From: Diplonema papillatum
Taxonomy: Eukaryota; Euglenozoa; Diplonemea; Diplonemida; Diplonemidae
Assembly: GCA_030068145.1 (NCBI GenBank)
Contig: JAPJBO010000405.1
Coordinates: 62,001 to 126,000 of the forward strand
Length of the DNA stretch: 64,000 nucleotides
Reading direction: 5' to 3'
Below are positions 37,447 through 47,225 of this stretch, one piece after another. The translations under genes were made by a program, and so were the position numbers. The notes under the pieces are model-generated. The model saw nothing but the letters and a program-made list of their open reading frames with translations, ran no database searches and was not told where the DNA came from. How positions within the stretch are numbered: position 1 is the first letter of the stretch; every line of letters begins with the position of its first letter.

Positions 37447-40011
37447 TCAGCTTTGCGTCAGTCGCTTGTGCGAGTGACGAGCTTTCATTTTGTCTGCCGA
37501 GTTTGGGCATCCACGGCGTGCATCCCTCGACGAACTACGTTGGATACTCAACCTCTAACTCGGTTGTCATTCATCAGTTTGGGCACTAAGCTATTTGACA
37601 GGTATCCCTGCTATGCTAAACACTGCCCATCAAACAAGTACAGTTATGAAAAGATGCACAGCACGGCCAGAGTGTAGTCTCAATGTTGCTCCTATATGGG
37701 GACTATAGTTGAGACGTCGAGACCTATTCAGATCACACCAGTGCCGATCGCTTTGCGGCAGTCGCGCTTAGAGTGGCGGCGGCTCATCAATTCCAGAACG
37801 AATAGCTACCGCTCTCCTTCTCTTGCAATCTCGTGTGAGCTGTGCCTCATACTCTAAATTCAAGAACGTGCCTGCACGTACCGTGGGGGGGCTTCTGGCT
37901 ACAGGAATATTGCCACATTTTCTTCTGGGGACGCAAACATTTCTGCTTCGCACTTCCCCGACGGGGCTACCTCGAGTATTTCAGAGCAAGCACTTATTCA
38001 AAAAAGAAGTATATAGCGAGCGGCATCCGTTCACACGTTGACTGCGTTTGGATGGCGGCGGCGTGCACGCACAAACAAACCATCATATATCAAGCATTGA
38101 TATCATGCTCGAGGCGACAATTGGGCTGAAGCAATCTTCCCGTACTTGACGCACAACCACATTCTCCCCCCACCACCACGATATCAAGTAAGGTGGCTCT
38201 GACTTATACCTCCCGGTTATTATGCAGACGGAGCAGGCACCCTCTTCACGAGACGGATCTTCCTGCGCTCTCGGAGCACGGTTTGGGTTTTTGCAAACAG
38301 GCTCACATCACTGGCCTGTCTGCACTCAGTATCCAGTCCACCACACGTGTCCGTGGCTTACAGGACTGCAACGCAGTGCTGTGCACACACCATCCCAAGC
38401 GCGTTCTTGATGAAACGTGACCCAGGTTGACCGTCGTGAGACCAGGATCCGAATCGTCGGGATGCTCCTGTTCCTAATACATGGCGGCCCCTCCTGCCAC
38501 GTGCCAGAAAGAACCGAATCGAGAACAGACCCAGCACTTTCGCCAGTATACGGGCAGTCCGGCAATTGTTGGGGTTCGATCTGTGCACACTTCACATTCC
38601 CGTCGTAGTTGAAATAAAAAAAAACAGGGCGCTAAATAATGGAAAAAAAATAATGGAGAGAAGCAGAAGCGTCCCCATGCAAGCTAACACCTTCACTCCC
38701 TTCGGCCTAAATCTTCTGTATTCTCTGACCACATCGCAAATCCTCGCTTCAGTACACTCGTTTGTTCCCCCACCCCACGCTTGCTTTTGCTATCTCTATT
38801 GCTTCTCTTTCCTTCCAATGCCTCACTTCCACCGAAGTTCCTCTTTACCCTTTCCCCGGAGTTTCAAGCCTTGCAATAAACATTACCTGGTCTGTGGGCA
38901 CCTCGTTGCCGCCATGAAATGCATCGTGCTTTTGCTTCTTCTGCTCATCTCGCCGCAGCCACATGTCGTTTAACCACTTCCGGACGAACTACCACTTTAG
39001 TGGTAGTTAACTAAAGAAAGCTCGCGGGTGTCAAGTTCACGGGCCAAAGAATGGTCGAAAGTGGTCGCTGTTTGCTTTATTGGAAAGATCTGACACAGAT
39101 CTTTGAATTGCGTCCTTCATCGGGCAGAAATCCTGCTCCGAGCTCTCAACGGATACCTGATGATTTGCCTTCGAGGCCCCCCCTTTTCCCAAATTAACCC
39201 TTCCCCCCTCCGTCCATAAGTGGTTAATAACAACTTCGGGCGCTTCGATTTGTTGCGTTTGCGCATGATTAACTCTGAAGCCTGCACCCGGCGATGGATG
39301 CGTGGTCGGGCAGACACAGGGACAGGCTTGGGCAGGCTGGACAGATAAATCACGGGTCGCGACAGTGCGTCATAAGACCCCTGTTTTTCCAAAAAAAGGG
39401 GGCCCCCAGCAGCCCAAAATCAGAAACCTACCACTCGGGTGGTCCTAAAATGCTCGGGAAATTCAAAATAACTGGTCGGATGCTTGTTTAGGCTGGAATA
39501 ATGGCTGCAGAATGCAAAAACAAGACAGAATCACCTCCCACAAGGTAATTCCTTAAGGAAAACATCAGAAAACCCAAGCGGGGTTTACTTAGCCGCAGTG
39601 TGAGGCAGCTCCTCACACTGTCAAGCGAACCTTCTCTAAAGAAAACTATAAAACGAGGCCAAGTGGACGGAAGTGCATGCATTTTTGCCGTCTATCAGAC
39701 AAAGAAGCCGGGTTCCGTGAGCCTTTCGTCTTGGTTAGTAGAGCTCAACCCTCTCCTGGCTGGAGAGAGAACCCGCGGCCACATAATTCCTATCTATCAA
39801 GAGTCCAGACAAGGTCAAATTTTGACACACATAGCTTTTGACCGTCGCTGCAAATTGACCTCGGTGAGCTGCGATTTGGCTCGAAACGGCAAACAGCGCA
39901 AACAGGAAAGCAAAAGCTTCGTTTCCTTTCCGGATTTTGTCAGTATCTGACAGCAACAGTTGCAACACCGACGGCCAAAGTGACCCGGAGTCACCAGCGA
40001 AACGCTGGACT

Positions 40012-40042
40012 GTGGTACTCATGACTTCCCACTAGCGCAAGA
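40012..40042. repeat. Palindromic dispersed repeat, copy lacking the palindrome
   Basis: TGTGGTACTCATGACTTCCC then ACTAGCGCAA. Compared with the copies at 2207, 22102 and 58111, about 12 bp of the ATTTGCATGCAAAT palindrome is missing, leaving CAT joined to GACT. Confidence 0.65.
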
Positions 40043-40180
40043 CTCCGCAAGTAGGTGACTTGAAAAAACCCCAAGCTCTCGCGACTGAAAACCCCTGACC
40101 ACAACCTTCGGGGAAAAAAGCAGTTGATTGTCGTCGCATTTCGAGAGTATTTTTCACCGGTTCTTCGGAGAAGTACGAGG

Positions 40181-40285
40181 GACAGCTGCAACAGCAGCAG
40201 CAGCTGCTGCAGCTGCCTCAACAGCAGCAGCAGCAGCTGCTGCAGCAGCAGCTGCTGCAGCAGCAGCCGCAGCAGGACCAACTAC
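40181..40285. repeat. 105-bp CAG-rich breakpoint segment, copy 1 of 3
   Basis: Same sequence as codons for the RRM protein's polyglutamine tract (third copy at 55626-55730), but here it is outside any gene. It starts at GACAGCTGCAAC and ends at GACCAACTAC. Its presence at the left edge of unit 1 marks it as the recombination or slippage site of the duplication. Confidence 0.9.
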
Positions 40286-40715
40286 CGAAAGTGTCCCCTG
40301 ACACCGCGTCTTCATTGTCCTGTTGCCGCTTCACGGCTCCAGTGCTTCTGGGTACCGCGGTTTCTTCTCGTTTTGTTTCATTTTTGCGTTTCCTGTACCC
40401 TCCCGGGGCCTCCCATTTCTACCTTTTCTTATTTGTCGCTTCTCAACTACCCCACCCCCTTTATTTTTCTGTTTTTTTTTTTTTTTTTTTTTTACTTCTT
40501 CGAATTTCTTCTTCTACTAATCTTCTTCGGCCATGACACTTTCTTGCATTGCGGTTTTTGCCTCATCCAAACGGCTCCTTTTCATTGTTTTGTGTTCCTT
40601 TTTGCTCCGGTGAAAACGCTCTTCGTGTATTTGTAGGATGGGTGGCACCCTCGGCCCCTTCATGAGATGATGTCGTATGGGTAGAAACTAGGCTTTGGCG
40701 ACACGTTCTAGAACT

Positions 40716-40748
40716 CGGGAGTTGAGCTTTGCTTAAGCTCAACTCCCG
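40716..40748. repeat. 14-bp stem hairpin (unit 1; repeated at 48944-48976)
   Basis: CGGGAGTTGAGCTT pairs with AAGCTCAACTCCCG across a 5-nt loop, about 330 bp upstream of the GRAM-domain ATG. It is identical in unit 2. Confidence 0.85.
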
Positions 40749-41077
40749 AAGATCAGAGAAGGTAGAAGGTACAATATCCTCGGACAGCACTTTGGGACGC
40801 ACGCATCACAAAGCAAAGAAGATACCGAAATGATCGTGGCCTTTCAAGGTTTCGCTCTGTGACCGTTTCCTGAACATCCTTCCACAACCCAGGGTTTGTG
40901 TTGTGAAAGGAGTAAAACGAAACATGGTTTTCCTGCCAAGCAAAAACACGGAGAAACCGCAGGCTCTCGGTCGTTTCGCTGGGGTTGAAATTCGAAAATG
41001 CACAGAGAAAAACCACTTAAAACAGACACTGACACGGTTCAGCTTTCGCAACACAAAACCCAAACAACCAAACTACC

Positions 41078-41815
41078 ATGTCGAACACGCCCGAGAGAGC
41101 CATTTTTCAGCCTTCGACGTTCGGGCCTGCAAAATACACTGGTGGCGTGCCGATGCCTACACAAGCTGTCCATAAAGCAACGCCAGAGGAGCAGCACGAG
41201 GTGGAGCGACACCACGAGGCGACGAAAGCGCAGCAACGCGTCGAGTACGCGCAAGCAGCGCACGGAGAGAGTGAAGAACACAAGAAGGGCATGATGGACA
41301 AGGCAAGGAGCGCGGCTCACCTGGCGGGGGCCAAAGCGGCAGCCGCACTGTCCAACACGCAACATACGATGGCAGACAGGTTCCACAAGAAGGCAAGTGA
41401 CGCTGAGCAGAAGTGGTTCACGCAATGCTTCCCGGAGCTGCAAAAATACGAGACCGTGATCGAGGTGTACCAATGTATGTATGTCGACGGCAAGGCCCAC
41501 CAGCACCTTGGCAAGCTGGCGGTGACCAACTGTGGTGTTCACTTCGCTGATGGGAACAAAGACAAGAAGATGACCTTGAAGGAATCTGCTCCGTACAAGT
41601 TGATTGCTAGTCTGCACATTCCTGAGACGACGCCGAAGCGACTTGATGTATACACGACTGACAACAGAGTGTTGCAATTCAAGAACCTGCGAGCGGGCAA
41701 CGTCGAGCACACTAGTGTTAGCGAGGCGATCTACGAGGCGCACAACTGGATGGACTTCCACTGGAGAAATACCACCGAAGTGCCTCACCCAGCAGCGACG
41801 TACCACGCTTCGTAA
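41078..41815 (+). CDS. GRAM-domain protein, copy A (245 aa)
   Basis: Likely a lipid- or membrane-associated adaptor. It is a single exon of 245 residues. Residues 1-100 are charged and Ala-rich, with a helical stretch (MDKARSAAHLAGAKAAAALS) that could form an amphipathic helix. Residues about 110-225 fit a GRAM/PH-like fold: CFPELQKYETVIEVYQC, then LGKLAVTNCGVHFADG, then KLIASLHIPE, LDVYTTDNRVLQFKNL and a final helix with AIYEAHNWMDFHW. This is the arrangement seen in plant GEM-like and other GRAM proteins, but the family assignment rests on pattern, not a search. The start codon has context ACTACCATGTCG. There is no transmembrane segment. The coding sequence looked identical in copy B, 8228 bp downstream. 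Confidence 0.82.
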   Translation: MSNTPERAIFQPSTFGPAKYTGGVPMPTQAVHKATPEEQHEVERHHEATKAQQRVEYAQAAHGESEEHKKGMMDKARSAAHLAGAKAAAALSNTQHTMADRFHKKASDAEQKWFTQCFPELQKYETVIEVYQCMYVDGKAHQHLGKLAVTNCGVHFADGNKDKKMTLKESAPYKLIASLHIPETTPKRLDVYTTDNRVLQFKNLRAGNVEHTSVSEAIYEAHNWMDFHWRNTTEVPHPAATYHAS

Positions 41816-42728
41816 TTTTGATAAACAAACAGTAAGTTCAAGGAAACTCCTTGCAGTTGACGACAACCAGGACAACGTTCTTTCGCTAGCCCTCTGCGGG
41901 TGGTCACTTGGGCATTTCAGTCGAACTGGCTCCACCCACTGCTCCCTTCCTTCCTCCCCCTTGTTGCGTCGCCGGAACGTCGTAAGACGTCTCGTCTCGG
42001 CAGTTGTCGACAAAACAGGTAAAATAATAAAACAAGACTAAGCATTTCTCTAGAGGCTAGTTGCGTCAAGCCACACTTGCCGTCCCCGTCTCGCTTGCAC
42101 CAATCCTTTTACCGCGGCAGGCTCGATGTCAACAGTTTCATCGCGCGTTGAGGGCACGACCGTGTCTTGTGTTGTGTGATATTTGTCGCGAGGCAGAACC
42201 AGGCCAGCGCTCGCAAAGAAGAATCAGCAGCACGAGACAACTTGCGCCCGTTACGTTAAACGGCTGTTCTTTAAGATCAGCACGGGGCAGCTTTTGCCTT
42301 TTCCGAGAGCCAACGCCGACACTTCGATCCGATTCTTTTCGCTTACGTCTGCGAGATGCGCAATGAAGGAGCAGACACACCGGCGTGCAGCAGCCGGCGA
42401 CAAGGAAGTCACAACGAAAACTGGAACAACATCTGAGCTTCAGTGTAGTCATTAAAAAGCTGCGTTTCTAGTTTCAGCAACCAGCGCTTCATTGGATACG
42501 ATTGCTGAGATGAGAATAGCGACCTTCTAATCCACAAATAACGCTAGAGAATAGTCAGCCAATTGCTGCATCTGAGTTCGTGGTGGAGGCGGTTCCCTTC
42601 AGACCACTCCCGACTTCTTCGACACTAGGGCTGTGGTGTACGCGTGGACGAATCAAGGAAAGGGGAAGGTGTAGAGGGGGACGGGAGGGCTGCTATACTT
42701 GGCAAAGACACAGGTAGTAGGTGGGCAG

Positions 42729-43829
42729 ATGTTGCTCCCTCTACAGCTGCTGAAGACCAGCGTAGGCTATGCAATGTCGATCGAGCTGAAGAATGGAGTC
42801 ACGTACAACGGGCACTTGAAGAGCTGCGACGATTGGATGAACCTGCATCTCGAGAATGCCATCTGCACAGACGCGGTATGTCTTTTCCTCCTCTCCCCAC
42901 AAAGCCACACACAGCCTTTTCTATTCGGTCCCTGCACGCTAAATCGTCTCTCTCTCTCTCTCTATTTTCCGAGTCTAGAGGTTTGGTAAATTTGAAATTC
43001 TCCAATTTAGCCCTCTAGCGAGCAACCGCGCTTTTCTGGGGGAAGGCCATAGGGCACCCCTTTCCAGGACATTTTTGTATTTTCTTTTTGCCAGGCGGAC
43101 ACAAGGGCTATTTTTTCGCGCCGGACGTGGCGTGACACATGGTTGGGTCTTGCATTAAGGGGTGTGTGTTCATAACGGTGCGCCGAGGGTGCTGCTGAGG
43201 TCCGGCCTGTGCCATGTGCTCGGAGGACTTTGCTACTGTAACTCCGAAGCCAGAAGAGGTGTCTGAACGCCGGAGGGGGTGGCTTTGCTGCAGTATTCAA
43301 CTTCGGGTCGGCAGGTTGCGGCTACCACTGTGCCTCGGTACTACTTGCTAACGACGCTGGCGAGACTGTCTAGGGTGTCTAGGGCTTTTGACCTTGCGGT
43401 GCGCGTCCATATGTGACACAAGTCTAGGGCTTTTGACCTTGCGGTGCGCGTCCATATGTGACACAGCTGCGGTTTCTTTGGACAGAGTTGAAGAGGGTGT
43501 CGGCGTCCCGAGCCCCCGAGGACCGGCGAAAACAACCGACACGTAAACGACCAAAACACGCCCCCAAAGCACCACGTGGCCAAGATCTGCAAACCCCAGG
43601 AATCTCTATCCTAATACTCTGACGAACACAGGGCGGCGACCGATTCTGGAAGGTGACAGAGTGCTTCGTGCGAGGCAACACGATCCGGTGCCTTCGCATT
43701 CTCGACGTTCTTCTCACTGCTGCTGAAGAGGCTCAAAGCAAAGCGAAAAGCGCCAACAACAACAAGAGAGGCAAGAAACGGCCGCGGGATAACGACAAGC
43801 AGCAACCCGCGAAGAAGATGCCGCAGTAG
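42729..43829 (+). CDS. LSM4: U6 snRNA-associated Sm-like protein LSm4, copy A (2 exons, 114 aa)
   Basis: Subunit of the LSm2-8 ring on U6 snRNA and the LSm1-7 mRNA-decay ring. Exons are 42729-42875 and 43632-43829, joined in phase 0, with an intron of 756 bp (GTATGT...ACAG). Exon 1 gives [20 protein letters not shown], then [20 protein letters not shown]: the Sm1 motif with the LSm4-specific start MLPL and TYNGHL. Exon 2 gives [20 protein letters not shown], the Sm2 motif with RGN. The tail is short and basic ([12 protein letters not shown]), nuclear-signal-like, in place of the RGG-rich tail of animal LSm4. The intron contains a 45-bp direct duplication (43377-43465). A longer upstream frame exists, but this ATG fits the family start exactly. 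Confidence 0.93.
43377..43465. repeat. 45-bp direct duplication in LSm4 intron (copy A)
   Basis: Two adjacent near-identical copies of TCTAGGGCTTTTGACCTTGC continuing to ATATGTGACACA. The same duplication is in the copy B intron (51605-51693), so it predates the 8.2-kb duplication. Confidence 0.9.
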
Positions 43830-45340
43830 CACACGAACCTGCCGCTCAGGAAAGATAGCAGAGCTATTGGCAGAATTAGCATGCTCGAGTCCTGTCTGTA
43901 GTTTGGAGTAATCTGCAGAGAAGAAGAAGTCAGGCAGCATGCATGCTCCGCCCCCTTCAATTGGGAAACAAGAAGCAACCTGTGAAGATTTAAGGATTAT
44001 GGTGAACGTGATGAGGAACCCACGTTCTTGTTCGCGGGCGCAAAGACGCAATATCGGCTCAGGTCGCGTCTCAGAGGCGGCCACGTCTACCTTTCTCGAT
44101 GCAGAGCGAATACCTCATGCGACCAGTTGTGAAAAATAGATGACGATAATGGATCATACCAATGATGTGCGAGCCATTACAGGTGGATTTGAAGCCGCCA
44201 AAGCATGGCCCGGACTCCTTTGGAAGACTTAGGATGCTCCACATGTTGTGTCACAGTCTTCCGCTAGTCTACTAAAAGCGAACTTGCACTCTAAAACCCT
44301 CAACAAATGAAGGCTCACAGTCAGGAAGAAGCAGAAACGAGATTCTGCTTGACCATCACCAAGCTCGACTAGCACTTCTGTTGTGCTACCCAGCGAGTTT
44401 GCTGCAAGTTTTGTCTTCGTGTGCATCGTGTCGGTCAAACTCCTTGAATCCGCGAGCCCCTGCGCAGCGTTCGTTGTGTTCACCTCAGGTGCGCATCTGC
44501 AGCAGCTCGTTGTATTTGCGGACGGTGAACTGCTGCTCTAACACGTGGGGGCGCTCCTTCTCGTCAACGACCCCGCGTTCCGATTCTGAAGCCACTTTAC
44601 GCGGTATCTGCGGCCTCCACGTTTCAGACGGCGAGCTGTTGCTCAAACAGGTTGGGAGAGCCAGCGCCGTGGTTCGTCTGTTGTTGACTTGAAGGCAGAG
44701 GCACCACCGTAGCCATGGTGTCGTCGCCTTTCAGGATGCGGTGCGGTGAACAAAAGCTTAGAGTCACAGTTGGGGAGCGAACTTTGGTCAACTAAAGAGG
44801 ATTGGAGACCATCCTGGTCCTCTCCGCGCGGCAGCCGCGTTGCCCTCTCTCCATCTAGCCCTCCCGTGCTGTGCAACAAAAGGAGGCGGCATGCAAAGCA
44901 CCCGTTTCGATGCTGTTTTGACTTTTGCTCTTCTGATTGCTGGCTTCCGTTTACGTCAGCCACAGGGGCAGGCACGTCTGAGACCAAGAGTTTGTCAAGG
45001 GAGCACTCCCCACCTGGGCTGTGGATGTCGTAGACTGAGTGCTTTGATACAACCTTGCGAGGTGCGGAAGAAGTTCGCTCTGGCAGGAGCGTAGCAGTTA
45101 ACCGCAGCATGCAAAGCTTTGAATTGAAGTTAGCACCGCAACCTCATCTGCTTGCCGTCTCTGTGGGCTTTGGGAAATCGGCAGTACCGCTGAGTGTGAA
45201 GCTTGACAGCTGTGTAGCGCAGACATTTCCCTCATGAAAAGGGTGCCACTGCCCAGAGAATACTCAAATGACAAGAAAGCTACTTCATATCTCCCGGAAC
45301 ATGACGATCAATCGGTCAAGTTCGCGAAAAACGTACTCTA
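43830..45340. other. Between LSm4 and RRM gene, unit 1
   Basis: Contains one possible minus-strand exon (44485-44607) and a degraded repeat at 45166-45196 (GGGAAATCGGCAGTACCGCTGAG). Other frames lack domains. A 30-codon minus-strand frame starting at 44716 has a good start context (ACCATGG) and could belong with that exon, but I cannot join them with proper splice signals. Confidence 0.4.
44485..44607 (-). CDS. Possible terminal exon, unidentified (copy A)
   Basis: After an AG acceptor (GCCGCAG on the minus strand), 40 codons read IPRKVASESERG, VVDEKERPHVLEQQFTVRKY and NELLQMRT, then stop. The composition is convincingly protein-like, with a charged helix, and contrasts with neighbouring frames. 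I do not recognise the family. Upstream exons on the minus strand were not found. An upstream block (LFEQQLAV in another frame, about 44628-44651) resembles VLEQQFTV and suggests an internal duplication. The same exon is at 52713-52835 in unit 2. Confidence 0.35.
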   Translation of the reverse strand: MPRKVASESERGVVDEKERPHVLEQQFTVRKYNELLQMRT

Positions 45341-45440
45341 TAAAGGGTCGTACTCTAGAAAGGGTCGTACTCTAGAAAGGGTCGTACTCTAGAAAGGGTC
45401 GTACTCTAGAAAGGGTCGTACTCTAGAAAGGGTCGAAGAC
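45341..45440. repeat. 17-bp tandem repeat, about 6 copies (unit 1)
   Basis: The unit GTACTCTAGAAAGGGTC repeats with period 17; the first unit has CTATAAAGG instead of CTAGAAAGG. It recurs at 53569-53668 in unit 2 with the same copy number. Confidence 0.93.
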
Positions 45441-45624
45441 TACGAAAGCTAACACGTGTACCCCGTCTACCCGCAGGAAACACAAAAAAGGAATTTTTCA
45501 AGAGAACAGGGGTGGTCAAGAAAAAGCGAGAAAAAAAAGAAGGAACAACCCCCCTTTTCAGACAGCCACCAACACTCACACAAAAAACTCGTTCATCCAC
45601 CCCTTTTATCACATTCCATTTGCC

Positions 45625-45684
45625 GAAAGTCACCAGGAGACTCTCAGAATCTGGAGTCTCAAGCGAATTTTCATTTTAAGAATC
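45625..45684 (+). repeat. Dispersed ~52-bp motif, copy 2 (unit 1)
   Basis: AAAGTCACCAGGAGACTCTC, then TCTCAAGCGAATTTTCATTTTAAG. It has the same block order as 61391-61449 and 63366-63420. Confidence 0.65.
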
Positions 45685-45983
45685 AATCAAGTTCCCACTC
45701 AACACAACACACAACAAAGCTACGAAAAGAAACAGGGAAAGGGAATACGAAATAGAATAGACGACTATACACGCACCCACCCACAAGCGATCTTCCATCT
45801 CACAGTAAAAAACAAAAAAAGCAACCCACGAAGTCAAAAAGGGTAAAACCAAAGAGCAGAGAGAGACACGAAAGACAGGCGAACTGAACCCACAGAAAAC
45901 TAAGAAGAGGGACTTCTGAGAATAGGGGGGCGGCCTCGCATACCACTGCTAGACGTGAGGTCTTGGCGCTAGCCCAAACAAAA

Positions 45984-46010
45984 GGGGGGGGGGGGGGGGG
46001 GGGGGGGGGG
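45984..46010. repeat. Poly-G run (unit 1)
   Basis: 27 consecutive G. The unit 2 equivalent (54212-54236) has 25 bases with one C interruption. Confidence 0.95.
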
Positions 46011-46130
46011 TAGAGGGCAGAGCTAGTCAGAGCTCGTAAAAGCAGTTTCCCGGGCAGTAAAGCTCAACGTTGTGGCGGCCATCCGCATCGGCTAGAGCCA
46101 AAAAGTCAACTAAGAAAGCGAATAAGAAAA

Positions 46131-47137
46131 GTACGTGCGCTCGGCTAAGGCCGGCGCGTGGCGAGACTGGAGGCAGCAGTTAAAGTTCGGGGAACAGCAA
46201 AGTTCGGGCGAAGCTAAGTTCGGGCAATGCTAAGTTCTGGTGAAGCAAAGTTCGGGTGAAGCTAAGTTCGGGCGAAACAAAGTTCGGGCGAAGCAAAGTT
46301 CGGGCGAAGCTAAGTTCGGGTGAGCAAAGTTCTGGTGAAGCAAAGTTCGGGCGAAGGTGAAGCTAAGTTCGGGCGAAACAAAGTCCGGGCGAAGCTAAGT
46401 TCTGGGTGAAGCAAAGTTCGGACGTTCTGGTGAAGCTAAGATCGGGCGAAACAAAGTTCGGCGAAGCTAAGTTCGGGTGAAGCAAAGTTCGGGCGAAGCT
46501 AAGTTCTGGTGAAGCAAAGTTTGGGCGAAGTTCGGGCGAAGCTAAGTTCTGGTGAAGCAAAGTTCGGGCGAAGCTAAGTTCGGGTGAAGCAAAGTTCTGG
46601 TGAAGCTAAGTTCGGGCGAAACAAAGTTCGGGCGAAGCTAAGTTCGGGTGAGCAAAGTTAGGTGAAGCAAAGTTCGGGCGAAGCAAAGCTCGGGTGAAGC
46701 TAAGTTCGGGCGAAACAAAGTCCGGGCGAAGCTAAGTTCGGGTGTAAAGTTTGGCCTCGTACCCGGGGCCCAGCACGGGGGGGGGCCGCCCTGGGGCAGC
46801 CTTTTCCCGCCGCCCCCCCCTCCGGTATTTCTCCGGGGGGCTGAGAAACTCCGCAAAAAACGCAAATTTCGGGCACATCAGGCCCCGAAACGACAGCAAA
46901 CCTCGAAATAATCTTCGACCGGAAAAGTGTCATGGGCGGGATTTGAACCCGGACACACCGGCCTGAAGGCCGACACCCGCTCACTCTGCCACCCATATAC
47001 ATTTTCCCAGGGGGAGAAAAGGCCAGCTCCGCGCTATTATCCAGTTCAAAACAATACACTTTTTTAGTGTAGAGAAAAGTGGGGTTGGCTCGAATAGAGG
47101 CTATTCACATTGCATGTTCATAGGACCTCCAGTCTCG
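46131..47137 (-). mobile_element. Composite repeat element with tRNA-like region, copy 2 (insertion absent from unit 2)
   Basis: The 1007 bp between 46130 and 47138 are missing from unit 2, where AATAAG is followed by eight A and CAAAGC. Here four A precede and six A follow the insert, so two A were added (a target duplication of at least 2 bp inside an A run). Parts in order are a CCGGCGC block, the inverted repeat CGAGACTGGAGG (46162-46173), an array of AAGTTCGGGCGAAGC units to about 46750, a tRNA-like segment on the minus strand (46931-46999), and the matching inverted repeat CCTCCAGTCTCG (47126-47137). It shares all parts with 30865-31784. Confidence 0.9.
46931..46999 (-). repeat. tRNA-like segment of composite element copy 2
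   Basis: The minus strand has A-box-like TGGCAGAGTG (46982-46991) and B-box-like GGGTTCAAATCCC (46938-46950). ATATGGG before the A-box and CCCATGA after the B-box can pair at six of seven positions, and GTCGG/CCGGT can form an anticodon stem with loop CCTTCAG. The T stem is one base out of register and position 33 is C, not T. It is therefore tRNA-derived, but unlikely to be a working tRNA. Confidence 0.6.
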
Positions 47138-47225
47138 AAAAAACAAAGCAAAAAGAAGAAGCTCAGAGAAGACCAGAGCCAAATAAAAAAAGAGATAAAA
47201 GAAAAAGAAGGAAAAAGCGAGAGAA

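Larger units (their letters stand above)
34363..40180. other. Long gene-poor region with repeats
   Basis: Almost 6 kb without a confident gene. It contains dispersed repeats at 34875-35026 and 36120-36175, a 28-bp stem hairpin at 35301-35365, a plus-strand frame at 35537-35767 ending with a Cys/His cluster (CSEHCTLCRRALAVDAHILKC), a possible minus-strand exon at 37204-37446 and part of a dispersed repeat at 38308-38415. The missing last exon of the rhodanese gene may also lie here. CA runs occur near 34367-34381. Confidence 0.5.

Noticed and set aside
44714..44900. LSm/Sm-type C terminus (RILKGDDTMATVVPL) on the minus strand
   Set aside because: A short resemblance to an Sm2 motif, but no Sm1 motif or matching upstream exon could be found and the frame lacks support.
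45341..45440. CRISPR-like array
   Set aside because: Direct 17-bp tandem repetition without spacers in a eukaryotic context. The 49-bp array at 10752 also has no spacers.
46931..46999. Genuine tRNA gene
   Set aside because: A- and B-box-like motifs are present, but the T stem is out of register, U33 is missing, and the segment is embedded in a mobile composite element with a second degraded copy.
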